The translations under genes were made by a program, and so were the position numbers. A model generated the notes under the pieces. It was not told where the DNA came from, searched no databases, and saw nothing but the letters and a program-made list of their open reading frames with translations. From positions 496,001 through 560,000 of the forward strand of contig NZ_JASATX010000001.1 in assembly GCF_029952955.1 (NCBI RefSeq): DNA of 64,000 nt, in the 5' to 3' direction. Every line of letters starts with the position of its first letter. Position 1 is the first letter of the stretch. Shown piece by piece: positions 26,457-37,337 of the stretch. This stretch comes from Ruicaihuangia caeni. Its GTDB lineage: Bacteria; Actinomycetota; Actinomycetes; Actinomycetales; Microbacteriaceae.

Positions 26457-28133
26457 ATGCCAACCACTCGAGCCGAACGCTCACAGTCCCAGCTGCCCCA
26501 GCGAGCCCCACGCCGCCGCCTCGGTGCCGCGATGGCGCTCACCGCGGCCGCAGCGCTGCTTGCCGGGTGTGCCGCAGCACCAGCCGCAGATGACGACACG
26601 AACACCGTCACGTTCGGGATCGAAGGGGCGAACCTCGGCTCCGGCCACATGGACATCCACTCGACGCAGCTCGACGTGAGCTCGCTCGTGCTCAGGAACG
26701 TCTTCGACTCGCTGGTGGGGCAGACGGCAGACGGCCAGTTCGTGCCGTGGCTTGCGAAGAGCTGGGAGATCAGCGACGACCAGTTGCAGTACACGTTCAC
26801 GCTGCGCCAAGACGTCACCTTCCATGACGGCGAACCGTTCAACGCCGAGGCGGTCAAGGCCAACTTCGACCACATCGTCGACCCCGAGACGGCGTCGGCC
26901 CAGGCCGCGAGTCTCATCGGGTACGCCGAAGAGGACGGCTACTACGTCGGCACGGAAGTGCTCGACGAGTACACGGTGAGGGTCGACTTCAGCCAGCCGT
27001 ATGCGCCGTTCCTGCAGGGTCTGAGCCTCCCGCAATTGGGTTTCTACTCACCGAAGGCCCTCGCGGAGCACAAAGACGACCTGAAGGCCGGCGGGCCGGG
27101 CGTAACCGTCGGCACCGGGCCGTTCGTGCTGAGCGAGTACACCCCCGATCAGGAGTTGCGCTTCACGGCGAACGATGAGTACGCGTGGCCGGCGGAGGGC
27201 ACGGAGCACCAGGGACGCGCGGCATCCGATGAGCTCGTCATCCGGGTGCTGCCCGAATCCGCGTCGCGCGTCGGCGCGTTGAACAGCGGCGAAGTCGATG
27301 TGATCGCCGATGTGACGCCGACGATGGTCCAGGAGGTCGGCGACGGCTTCGACGTCACCGCGGTCGAACTGCCCGGCATCCCGTACTCCCTCTACATCAA
27401 CGAGGCGCACGGCGTCTTCGCCGACCCGCTGGTGCGCCAGGCGTTCCGGCTCGGGTTCGACCTTGATGCGGCCGTCGAGGGCGTCTACGACGGTCAGTAC
27501 GCACGAGCGTGGAGCGTTCTCGCCCCCACCACGCCGAACTCCTACGAGCCCGCGGTCGAGGGAACGTGGTCGTACGACACCGACAAGGCCAACGCACTCC
27601 TCGACCAGGCAGGCTGGACCGAGCGGGATGCCGACGGGTATCGCACCAAGGACGGCGTGAGGCTCGGGGCGGTCTGGACAGCGTGGACGCCCGTTCCCGA
27701 TGACCGTGCCGCACTCGCCGACATCATTCAGAGCGACCTGCGCGATATCGGTTTCCAGCTCGCACGTCAGGTGGTGGAGCCCGCTCAGTACAACGAGCTC
27801 TACGCAACCCGCGCGTTCGACCTCACCGACTGGGGCTTCTCCAGCCCCGACGCAGATGTGCTGCGCAGTCACCTGCGCACGGGCGGATTCCAGACGGTGT
27901 CGACCGTGAGCAAGCCCGAGATCGACGAACTGCTCGACCAGGCGGTCGCGACCAGCGATCCGGCCGAGCGCGAGCGGCTGTACCAGGAGGTGCAGCGCTG
28001 GAACAATGAGCAGGTGCTCATCGTCCCCCTTGTCGTGCCGTCGGAGATCACGGTCGCGAGCACCTCGGTGAAGGGGCTCACCTTCGACCTCTACGGCCGC
28101 GCCTCGTTCTACGGCGCGACCGTGGAGCGCTGA
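26457..28133 (+). CDS. ABC importer substrate-binding lipoprotein, oligopeptide type (SBP_bac_5)
   Basis: 558 residues. A twin-arginine-like basic N-terminus (RAPRRRLG) leads into a signal with lipobox LLAGC. The mature protein fits the DppA/OppA/NikA family: VTFGIEGANLGSGHMD, then LVGQTADGQFVPWLAKSWEI, TFTLRQDVTFHDGEPFNAEAV and GTGPFVLSEYTPDQ. Ligands in this family include peptides, nickel complexes and glutathione-like molecules; which applies is not visible. The ATG at 26457 was chosen because it starts the signal peptide. It opens a four-gene importer operon under probable TetR control. Confidence 0.92.
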   Translation: MPTTRAERSQSQLPQRAPRRRLGAAMALTAAAALLAGCAAAPAADDDTNTVTFGIEGANLGSGHMDIHSTQLDVSSLVLRNVFDSLVGQTADGQFVPWLAKSWEISDDQLQYTFTLRQDVTFHDGEPFNAEAVKANFDHIVDPETASAQAASLIGYAEEDGYYVGTEVLDEYTVRVDFSQPYAPFLQGLSLPQLGFYSPKALAEHKDDLKAGGPGVTVGTGPFVLSEYTPDQELRFTANDEYAWPAEGTEHQGRAASDELVIRVLPESASRVGALNSGEVDVIADVTPTMVQEVGDGFDVTAVELPGIPYSLYINEAHGVFADPLVRQAFRLGFDLDAAVEGVYDGQYARAWSVLAPTTPNSYEPAVEGTWSYDTDKANALLDQAGWTERDADGYRTKDGVRLGAVWTAWTPVPDDRAALADIIQSDLRDIGFQLARQVVEPAQYNELYATRAFDLTDWGFSSPDADVLRSHLRTGGFQTVSTVSKPEIDELLDQAVATSDPAERERLYQEVQRWNNEQVLIVPLVVPSEITVASTSVKGLTFDLYGRASFYGATVER

Positions 28134-28148
28134 CGCCGAGGGCGATGG

Positions 28149-29162
28149 ATGCCGCCGAGCAGCCCTGACGGCGGGCGAGCCGCGAAGCGCGTCGACACTC
28201 GCCGTTCTGCCTCCCAGACATCGCTGAGCGCCCCTCCCACGAGCCTCGTGGCGAGGGCGCTCGGCCGCCTCGGTGGCATGCTGCTCGTCATGTGGGGCGC
28301 GACCACGGCGGGGTTCATCGCGCTCCGGGCGATCCCGGGCGATCCCGTCGACGTGATGCTCGGTGTCACGGCCAGTGTCGGAGAGTCCGTCCGCCAGCAG
28401 ATCCGCGTCGAGTGGGGGCTCGATGAGCCTCCCGTCGTTCAGTACTTCACGGTGCTCGGGCGCCTCGTCACCGGAGAGCTCGACTCGTACCAGTTGCGGC
28501 AGCCGGTGATGACGGTGATCGCCGATCAAGCGATGCCGACCCTGCAGCTCACCGGGCTGGCCCTGGTGTTCGCGCTCGGGCTGGCGACCGTCGGCATCCT
28601 GCTCGCACGCTTGCCGGCGTTGCGGCCCATGGTGTCGACATTCGAGCTCGCACTCGTCTCTTCACCGACGTTCTGGATCGGTCTCGTGCTGCTCGCTGTC
28701 TTCGGGTATCAGCTGCGATGGTTCCCGACGGCCGCGAGCGCAGGACTGCCCGCCCTCGTGCTGCCGGCGCTCACCCTCGCGCTCCCGCTCACCGGCATCG
28801 TGAGTCAGGTGTTCAGGCAGGGCATCGGGCACGCGGAATCTCAACCCTTCGCGCTCACCGCTCGGGCCCGAGGCATCAGCGATGTCCGCCTGCTGAGCCG
28901 ACACAGCCTGAGGCATGCCGCTGGCGAGACCTTGACACTCTCCGGGTACCTCGTCGGTTCGCTGCTCGGTGGAGCGGTGCTCGTCGAGACGGTGTTCGCG
29001 AGACAGGGACTCGGCGCGGTGACGGTGCGTGCGATCCTCGGGCGCGATCTGCCGATGGTGCTCGCTCTGATCGCGCTCGCCGCGGCGGTGTTCGCCGTGA
29101 TCAATCTGCTGGTCGATCTGCTGGTCGCTCGTATTGATCCTCGAGTTCGGATGGCCGGATGA
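28149..29162 (+). CDS. ABC importer permease, DppB type
   Basis: 337 residues. A hydrophilic N-terminal ~30 residues precedes the first membrane helix (LGGMLLVMWGATTAGFIAL) and the family motif RAIPGDPVDVMLG. About six helices follow, with the ATPase-contacting loop TARARGISDVRLLSRHSLRHA. It starts 15 bp after the binding-protein gene. Its end overlaps the second permease gene as ATGA (29159-29162). Confidence 0.9.
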   Translation: MPPSSPDGGRAAKRVDTRRSASQTSLSAPPTSLVARALGRLGGMLLVMWGATTAGFIALRAIPGDPVDVMLGVTASVGESVRQQIRVEWGLDEPPVVQYFTVLGRLVTGELDSYQLRQPVMTVIADQAMPTLQLTGLALVFALGLATVGILLARLPALRPMVSTFELALVSSPTFWIGLVLLAVFGYQLRWFPTAASAGLPALVLPALTLALPLTGIVSQVFRQGIGHAESQPFALTARARGISDVRLLSRHSLRHAAGETLTLSGYLVGSLLGGAVLVETVFARQGLGAVTVRAILGRDLPMVLALIALAAAVFAVINLLVDLLVARIDPRVRMAG

Positions 29163-30030
29163 CGCTTCTGCAGTGGCGCACGCGCGGCGAGTCCCAGCGC
29201 GGACGTGGGAGGCCAGGCCGTGGGCCGCGGGGGTGGCTGCCGACGCCGGGGGTGATCGCGGCATCCCTCTTCCTCGTCGTACTGATGGCCGCCGTCTTGG
29301 TTCCGAGTCTTTTCTCCCCCCTCGATCCGCTCCGCGCCGACGCGTCGGCAAGCCTCGACGCGCCGAGCGCCGAGCACTGGTTCGGCACCGACCGAGCGGG
29401 TCGCGATGTGTACGCCCGGGTCGTGCACGGCGCGCGCGCCTCGCTCGGAGTGGGCCTCGGCGCCACAGCGCTCGCGCTCGTCGCCGGCCTGATCATCGGC
29501 GTGGTGGCCGGGCTCGCACCGAAGATGATCGATGCAGCAGTATCACGCTCCATCGAGGTGCTCATGGCGTTTCCCGAGTTCCTGCTCGCACTCGTCGTGA
29601 TCGCGGTCGTGGGCCCGGGCGAGACCGGGCTGCTCGTGGCGGTGGCTTCTGCCGCGATGCCCGCCTACGCGCGCGTCGCCCGCAACCAGACCCTTGTCGT
29701 GCGGAACGCGGGTTACGTTCGCGCAGCGACCGTGCTCGGCGTGCCCCCGTGGCGCAGCGCTCTGCGCCACATCGTGCCGGGCACGCTCGGCCCTCTGCTC
29801 GTGATGGCGATCCTCGGCGTGGGCACCGCGATCGTCTCGGCCGCGGGACTCAGCTTCCTCGGTCTTGGCCCGGCGCCTCCATCGCCCGAGTGGGGAGTGA
29901 TCCTCTCCGAGGGTCGCAACACCCTCTCGACCGCGTGGTGGGTCGCCGTCTTCCCAGGCCTTGCGATCATGGCCGCGGTCGTCTCGATTGGCACGGTCGG
30001 CCGTCATCTGAAGACCGGCGGGGCGGTCGC

Positions 30031-30034
<4 letters not shown>
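29159..30034 (+). CDS. ABC importer permease, DppC type
   Basis: 291 residues. The family hallmarks are HWFGTDRAGRDVYARVVHGAR after the first membrane helix, and the loop ARVARNQTLVVRNAGYVRAA with DppC-like GVPPWRSALRHIVP. It pairs with the DppB-type subunit. Its start and end both overlap neighbours by 4 bp (ATGA), so the permeases and the ATPase are tightly coupled. Confidence 0.92.
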
Positions 30035-31656
<1,622 letters not shown>

Positions 31657-31684
31657 CACCGCTGCCTCCAGCCCAAGCACCGCG

Positions 31685-31711
31685 CGCCGACGCGCCTGTG
31701 CGTCTGCGGCG
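31685..31711. terminator. Hairpin between the convergent ABC and SDR genes
   Basis: CGCCG-ACGC (31685-31693) pairs with GCGT (31700-31703) and CGGCG (31707-31711), giving nine pairs with a 3-nt bulge and a 6-nt loop. It lies directly before the SDR stop codon, between convergent genes. No T run follows. Confidence 0.5.
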
Positions 31712-32467
31712 CTAGCGCGGCGCCATGCGGATCGCGCCGTCGAGCCGCACCACCTCGCCGTTGAGGTACCCGTTCGTCACCACGTGCTCGACGAGCGAAG
31801 CGAATTCTTCAGGACGTCCGAGCCTCGACGGATGCGGCACCTGGTGCCCGAGCGAGTCGCGCACCGACTGCGGGAGACCCATCGTCAATGGCGTCGCCAT
31901 GATGCCGGGAGCGATGCTCACCACGCGGATCCCGAAGCGCGACAGCTCTCTGGCGAGGGGGAGCGTCATCGACGCCACTCCGCCCTTCGAAGCCGAGTAC
32001 GCGGGCTGCCCGATCTGTCCCTCGAACGCGGCCGCAGAAGCGGTCATGACGATGACGCCGCGGTCTCCATCCACCGCATGTGACGACACCATGGCATTGG
32101 CTGCGAGGCGCACGGTGTTGAACGTTCCGGTGAGATTGACCGCGACCACGCGCTCGAACTGCTCAAGCGGCAACGGCCCGTCTCTGCCCAGCAATTTGCC
32201 CGGTGTCGCGATGCCTGCGCAGCACACCGCGATGCGCAAGGGTGCGAGTTCCACCGCACGGGCGACCGCGGCTTCGAGTTGCGCGCTGTCGGTCACGTCT
32301 GCCGACACGAACTCCGCGCCGATGCGTGTGGCCGCATCCGCGCCGCGGCTCGACTCGAGATCGGTGATCACCACCTTGGCGCCGCGTTCCGCGAGACGGC
32401 TGGCTGTCGCGAAGCCGAGGCCCGAGGCCCCGCCCGTCACGAGCGCGGAGGATCCATTCAGATGCAT
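31712..32467 (-). CDS. Short-chain dehydrogenase/reductase (3-hydroxyacyl-CoA dehydrogenase type 2-like)
   Basis: 251 residues, classical SDR. The cofactor motif is TGGASGLG (residues 11-18) with Asp36 (VVITDLESS) suggesting NAD over NADP. The catalytic set is Ser144 (TASAAAFEG), Tyr157 and Lys161 (YSASK). The segments GASGLGFATA, CAGIATPGKLL and GIMATPLTMGLP resemble the HSD17B10/3-hydroxyacyl-CoA dehydrogenase group. It starts 7 bp after the stop of the PatB-like gene, so the two are co-transcribed. A role in fatty-acid, branched-chain or steroid oxidation is possible but not shown. Confidence 0.88.
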   Translation of the reverse strand: MHLNGSSALVTGGASGLGFATASRLAERGAKVVITDLESSRGADAATRIGAEFVSADVTDSAQLEAAVARAVELAPLRIAVCCAGIATPGKLLGRDGPLPLEQFERVVAVNLTGTFNTVRLAANAMVSSHAVDGDRGVIVMTASAAAFEGQIGQPAYSASKGGVASMTLPLARELSRFGIRVVSIAPGIMATPLTMGLPQSVRDSLGHQVPHPSRLGRPEEFASLVEHVVTNGYLNGEVVRLDGAIRMAPR

Positions 32468-32474
32468 TCCCTGT

Positions 32475-33704
32475 TCACTCCTCGGGAGTCGACGCGGAAC
32501 GAGACACGGAGGAGGCTCGCGGCGTTGTGCCGGCCGCCGCTCGACTGGCTGTCGCCGATGCGAGCGCCTCAGCCATCCGGCCGACAGCCTCCTCGATGAT
32601 CTCGGGTGAGGTTCCGAAGTTCAGTCGCGCGAACGCTGCGCCCTGCCGGCCGAAGCCGCCGCCGGGGTTCAGCGCGACCCGCGCCTGCTCGAGCGCGGCT
32701 CCAGCCGGGTCGGCCGCCCACGCCGTTCCGCTGAAGTCGAGCCACGCCAGGTAGCTGGCATGCGGGCGGCGATATGCCACGCCGGGCAACCGCTCGGCGA
32801 CGAGCCGCTCGACGAGCAGCGCGTTCGATTCGATCGTCTGCAGCGCGCCGTCGAGCCACTCGTCACCCGACGCGAACGCGGCCGCCGTGGCGATCGCGCC
32901 GAACTGGCTGGCTCGCCAGAAGACTTCCTCGGGCATCGCATCGAATGCGCGGATGCCGCGGTCGCTCGCCGCGACCATCACCGCGCACTTCAAGCCCGCC
33001 AGGTTGAACGCCTTGCTCGCCGACGTGACCGAGAAGCCGCACTCGCGTGCGGCATCCGACACCTCGAGGAACGGCGTGAACGTCGCGGAGGAGTGCGTGA
33101 GGGGCGCATGGATCTCATCGCTCACGATCGACACGCCATGTGCGGCAGCCAGGACGGCGAGCGCTTCGAGCTGCTCACGCGTGTGAGGGTGACCGAGCGG
33201 GTTATGCGGATTGCAGAGCAGCATGGCGCGCGCACCGGCTCGAAAGGCCCGCTCGATGCCGCCGAGGTCGAGCGCCGGCGTGCCGGCCCCGTCCGTGAGC
33301 AGCGGCACCTCGGCCACACGCCCACCGGCCTCGGGCACGATCTCGAAGAACGGCGGGTAGACCGGGGGAGTGACGACCACCTCGTCGCCGGGAGCGATCG
33401 TTCGGCGCAGCACCTCCACGAGCCCGTAGCTCACGTCGATCGTGAGGCGCACCGCCGCGGGCGACACCTCCCACCCGAGTCGGCGGGCCGCGAAGCCGGC
33501 GAAGGCCTCGGGCACGGCGCCACGGCCGTTGAGGTAGCCGGTGTCGGAGCGGTCGATCGCGTCGTGGAGGGCTTGCGCAATCGGCTCCGCCAGCGGCAGG
33601 TCCATCTCGGCCACCCACAGCGGAAGAACGTCGTCGGGATACGCTCCCCATTTCACGCTCGTGCGGCGACGCAGACGATCAAGCGGCTCGGCGGCGACAG
33701 GCAT
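32475..33704 (-). CDS. PatB/MalY-family PLP-dependent C-S lyase (cystathionine beta-lyase-like)
   Basis: 409 residues, fold-type I aminotransferase class of the MalY/PatB group. Landmarks are VKWGAYPDDVLPLWVAEMD at the start (family hallmark), LLCNPHNPLG, VSDEIHAPL and the Schiff-base lysine in VTSASKAFNLAGLK (Lys231). Members cleave cystathionine to homocysteine, pyruvate and ammonia, and some act in regulation. The ATG at 33704 begins MPVAAEPLDRLRRR; a longer open frame to 33860 lacks family similarity. It is divergent from the ileS T-box and leads the SDR gene. Confidence 0.92.
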   Translation of the reverse strand: MPVAAEPLDRLRRRTSVKWGAYPDDVLPLWVAEMDLPLAEPIAQALHDAIDRSDTGYLNGRGAVPEAFAGFAARRLGWEVSPAAVRLTIDVSYGLVEVLRRTIAPGDEVVVTPPVYPPFFEIVPEAGGRVAEVPLLTDGAGTPALDLGGIERAFRAGARAMLLCNPHNPLGHPHTREQLEALAVLAAAHGVSIVSDEIHAPLTHSSATFTPFLEVSDAARECGFSVTSASKAFNLAGLKCAVMVAASDRGIRAFDAMPEEVFWRASQFGAIATAAAFASGDEWLDGALQTIESNALLVERLVAERLPGVAYRRPHASYLAWLDFSGTAWAADPAGAALEQARVALNPGGGFGRQGAAFARLNFGTSPEIIEEAVGRMAEALASATASRAAAGTTPRASSVSRSASTPEE

Positions 33705-33864
33705 GCTCCAAGCCTGCCACGCACGCTGCCGGTGCTGGTGACGCCATTCGGCGCGGTGACCGCGTCTGCTGGCAAGCGGCGCAAGACGTCCCGGCGCCCG
33801 CCGGAGGTGCAGGAGTCGCCGACCGGCCCTCGTCGGGCGGCCGGGCGCGAGGGACGGCATCCGG

Positions 33865-34082
33865 TAAGATCGACGCTCAGTGGCGCTGATCCGGCAATCA
33901 CCGGGGAGCCTTCAGAAGAACAGCCGACGCGGCGACGCAAGGCCAAGTAGAACTGAACGGGGCTGGCCCGTCACAGCCAAGGAAGAGCGGTCGCCGCAAG
34001 GCGGCAAGCGGGGTGGTACCGCGGTGTGCGATTTCGAATCGCGCAGCGTCCTCGTGCAGCCGAAAGAACTGCCAGGAGTGAC
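33865..34082 (+). promoter_or_regulatory. T-box leader (translational type) of ileS, with its promoter
   Basis: A -10-like TAAGAT (33865-33870) predicts transcript start near 33877. A short Stem I region carries ATC (33897-33899) directly before ACCGGGGAGCC, as in actinobacterial ileS T-boxes, so ATC is the likely isoleucine specifier. The T-box bulge is TGGT (34014-34017) inside GCGG...CCGC, next to GGGGTGGTACCGCG. The 3' part can fold as UCCU (34049-34052) with AGGA (34074-34077) plus GCAG with CUGC, burying the ileS ribosome-binding site. Uncharged tRNA-Ile would pair with the bulge and free it. There is no terminator, hence control of translation. The 33705-33864 stretch holds no gene I can support. 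Confidence 0.9.
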
Positions 34083-37000
34083 ATGAGCTACCCTCGCAAC
34101 AGCCGAGACGACGATGGCCAGGGCGTCAGCCCCTCGCCGAGCTTCCCCGCCATCGAAGAGCGGATTCTGGCGTTCTGGAAGAACGACGACACATTCAAGG
34201 CGTCGATCGAGCAGCGCAACGGCTGCGAGGAGTGGGTCTTCTACGATGGCCCGCCCTTCGCCAACGGCCTACCGCACTACGGACACCTCCTCACCGGCTA
34301 CGCGAAAGACCTCTTCCCGCGATTCCAGACCATGCGGGGCAAACAGGTGCAGCGCCGCTTCGGCTGGGACACGCATGGACTGCCCGCCGAGCTCGAGGCC
34401 ATGCGCCAGCTCGGCATCACCAAGAAGGACGAGATCGACGCGATGGGCGTCGGCGCCTTCAACAGCGCTGCTCGCGAATCGGTGCTGCGGTACACGCAGG
34501 AGTGGCAGGAGTACGTGACCCGGCAAGCCCGCTGGGTCGACTTCGAGAACGACTACAAGACGCTCGACACGACCTTCATGGAGAGCGTCATCTGGGCGTT
34601 CAAGCAGCTCTACGACAAGGGGCTCGCGTACGAGGGCTTCCGGGTGCTGCCGTACTGCTGGAACGACGAGACCCCCTTGTCGAACCACGAACTGCGCATG
34701 GACGACGACGTCTACAAGACGCGGCAGGACCAGACCGTCACGGTGACGTTCCCGCTCGTCGGCGAGAAGGCCGAGGCCCTGGGACTCACCGCGGTGCGTG
34801 CCCTGGCCTGGACCACCACTCCGTGGACGCTGCCCACGAACGCCGCGCTCGCCGTCGGCCCTGACATCGAGTACGCGGTCCTGCCGAGCGGTCCGCTCGG
34901 AGCGGGCGACGGTTCGGCCGAGGGAGTAGCGCTGTATCTGCTCGCGACCGAGACGGTCGCCGCGTATTCGAAGGACCTCGGATACGACAGCGCGGATGCC
35001 GCGGCAGCCGCAGTCCTGCGCACCGTGCGAGGTGCCGAACTGGAGGGCGTGCAGTACGACCGCCTCTGGGACTTCTACGCCGACGAGGCCTACGGAAACG
35101 AGAACGCGTGGCAGGTGCTGGTCGCCGACTACGTCGCGACCGGGGAGGGCACTGGCATCGTGCACCAGGCCCCGGCCTACGGTGAGGACGACCAGGTCAC
35201 GACGGCGCGCTACGGCATCCCCGTCATCCTCTCGGTCGACGACGGAGGCCGCTTCCTGCCCGCAGTGGAACCGTGGGCCGGCCAGCATGTGTTCGAGGCG
35301 AACAAGCCCATCACACAGGCGCTGCGGGCCGAGGGCCGGCTGCTTCGGCAGGCGAGCTACGAGCACCCTTACCCGCACTGCTGGCGTTGCCGGCAGCCGC
35401 TCATCTACAAGGCCGTTTCGAGCTGGTTCGTGCGGGTCCCCGTGATCAAGCAGCGGATGCTGGAGCTCAACGAGCAGATCAACTGGGTGCCCGAGAACGT
35501 CAAGCACGGCCAGTTCGGCAAGTGGCTCGAGGGCGCGCGCGACTGGTCCATCTCGCGCAATCGCTACTGGGGGTCGCCGATTCCCGTGTGGAAGAGCGAC
35601 AACCCGGCGTACCCGCGCATCGACGTCTACGGCTCGCTCGACGAGCTCGAACGCGACTTCGGCACGCTGCCCCGCAACGCCGACGGCGAGCCGGACCTGC
35701 ACCGTCCGTACATCGACGAGCTCACGAGGCCGAACCCTGACGACCCGACGGGCGCATCCACCATGCGACGCATCGATGACGTGCTCGATGTGTGGTTCGA
35801 CTCCGGTTCGATGCCGTTCGCGCAGGTGCACTACCCGTTCGAGAACCGCGAGTGGTTCGATTCGCACAATCCTGCGGATTTCATCGTCGAGTACATCGGC
35901 CAGACGCGCGGCTGGTTCTACACCATGCATGTGCTGGCCACCGCGCTGTTCGACCGCCCCGCCTTCTCGAACGTGATCAGCCACGGCATCGTGCTCGGCA
36001 GCGACGGGCAGAAGATGTCGAAGTCGTTGCGCAACTACCCCGACGTGGCCGAGGTGTTCGACCGCGACGGCGCCGACGCCATGCGCTGGTTCCTCATGTC
36101 GAGCTCCGTCATCCGGGGCGGCAACCTCATCGTCACGGAGGAGGGCATCCGTGAGGGGGTGCGCCAGGTGCTGCTGCCGTTGTGGAGCACCTACTACTTC
36201 TTCACGCTGTACGCCAACGCCGCTGGGGTGGAGGGCGAGTGGCGCACCGACTCCACGGATGTGCTCGACCGCTACCTGCTCGCCAAGACGCGCGATCTCA
36301 TCGACGAGGTCACCGGGCACCTCGAACGGCTCGACGGGCCGCTCGCCGCTGCCGCGCTCCGCGACTTCGCCGACGTGCTGACGAATTGGTACGTGCGGCG
36401 CAGTCGCGATCGATTCTGGAACGGTGACGACCGCCAGGCATTCGACACCCTCTACACCGTTCTCGAGACGGTCACTCGGGTGGCGGCACCGCTCCTGCCG
36501 CTGATCACTGAGGAGATCTGGCGCGGACTGACCGGCGGGCGCAGCGTGCACCTGGAGGACTGGCCGGATGCAGATGCATTCCCCTCCGACGACGTGCTGG
36601 TGGCGACCATGGATCGGGTGCGCGAGATCGCGTCGGCAGGGCTCGCGCTGCGAAAGGCGCGCAAGCTGCGCGTACGTCTGCCGCTCGCGTCGCTGCGTGT
36701 CGTGACCGCGGATGCCGAGCGTCTGGCAGAGTTCACCGACATCCTGCGCGACGAGCTGAATGTGAAGGCCGTCGTCGCCGAGGCGCTCGGTGAGCAGAGC
36801 CTCGCGGAGTACGGCATCACGCACCGGTTGACGGTGAACGCTCGCGCGGCCGGGCCTCGTATCGGCCGGCAGGTGCAGCAGGTCATTCAGGCGGCGAAGT
36901 CCGGCGACTGGCAGCAGGACGCAGACGGCGTCACCGTCGGCGGGGTCGCACTGCAGGAGGGCGAATTCGAGCTCGTGCTCGAGTCGGCCGACGCTGAGAA

Positions 37001-37328
37001 CGCCATCGCGTTCCTCAACGGAGGCGGATTCGTGCTGCTCGACACGGCCACGACGCCCGAGCTCGAGGCCGAAGGCGCTGCGCGAGACGCGATCCGGGGC
37101 GTGCAGGAGGCCCGCAAGGCGGCGGGGCTCGATGTGAGCGACCGCATCCGCCTCGTGCTCACCTCGAATGCGGCGGCTCAGCTCGAGTCGCATCGAGGCC
37201 TCATCGCGGCCGAGACCCTTGCGGTCGAACTCGAGGTGATCGAGGCTGAGGGGGGCGACGTCAAGATCGGCGACGGCTCGTCGATGACCGTGACCCTTGC
37301 CCGTATGAACGATGCTCCGGTTGGATGA
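34083..37328 (+). CDS. ileS: Isoleucyl-tRNA synthetase, long (type 2-like) form
   Basis: 1081 residues. Class Ia synthetase charging tRNA-Ile. The HIGH motif reads HYGH (residues 65-68, [12 protein letters not shown]) and KMSKS is at 644-648. The editing domain ([16 protein letters not shown]...) and a long anticodon/C-terminal region follow. Length and the HYGH variant fit the eukaryote-like IleRS2 group, which is known to tolerate mupirocin; that property is inferred here, not shown. The ATG at 34083 is set by the ribosome-binding site AGGAG (34074-34078) that the T-box leader can sequester. folC follows 9 bp after the stop. Confidence 0.97.
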   Translation: MSYPRNSRDDDGQGVSPSPSFPAIEERILAFWKNDDTFKASIEQRNGCEEWVFYDGPPFANGLPHYGHLLTGYAKDLFPRFQTMRGKQVQRRFGWDTHGLPAELEAMRQLGITKKDEIDAMGVGAFNSAARESVLRYTQEWQEYVTRQARWVDFENDYKTLDTTFMESVIWAFKQLYDKGLAYEGFRVLPYCWNDETPLSNHELRMDDDVYKTRQDQTVTVTFPLVGEKAEALGLTAVRALAWTTTPWTLPTNAALAVGPDIEYAVLPSGPLGAGDGSAEGVALYLLATETVAAYSKDLGYDSADAAAAAVLRTVRGAELEGVQYDRLWDFYADEAYGNENAWQVLVADYVATGEGTGIVHQAPAYGEDDQVTTARYGIPVILSVDDGGRFLPAVEPWAGQHVFEANKPITQALRAEGRLLRQASYEHPYPHCWRCRQPLIYKAVSSWFVRVPVIKQRMLELNEQINWVPENVKHGQFGKWLEGARDWSISRNRYWGSPIPVWKSDNPAYPRIDVYGSLDELERDFGTLPRNADGEPDLHRPYIDELTRPNPDDPTGASTMRRIDDVLDVWFDSGSMPFAQVHYPFENREWFDSHNPADFIVEYIGQTRGWFYTMHVLATALFDRPAFSNVISHGIVLGSDGQKMSKSLRNYPDVAEVFDRDGADAMRWFLMSSSVIRGGNLIVTEEGIREGVRQVLLPLWSTYYFFTLYANAAGVEGEWRTDSTDVLDRYLLAKTRDLIDEVTGHLERLDGPLAAAALRDFADVLTNWYVRRSRDRFWNGDDRQAFDTLYTVLETVTRVAAPLLPLITEEIWRGLTGGRSVHLEDWPDADAFPSDDVLVATMDRVREIASAGLALRKARKLRVRLPLASLRVVTADAERLAEFTDILRDELNVKAVVAEALGEQSLAEYGITHRLTVNARAAGPRIGRQVQQVIQAAKSGDWQQDADGVTVGGVALQEGEFELVLESADAENAIAFLNGGGFVLLDTATTPELEAEGAARDAIRGVQEARKAAGLDVSDRIRLVLTSNAAAQLESHRGLIAAETLAVELEVIEAEGGDVKIGDGSSMTVTLARMNDAPVG

Positions 37329-37337
37329 CGCCACGGC

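Noticed and set aside
33705-33864. N-terminal extension of the PatB-like enzyme to 33860
   Set aside because: The extra residues are Arg/Gly-rich and do not match the family start, which is at 33704.
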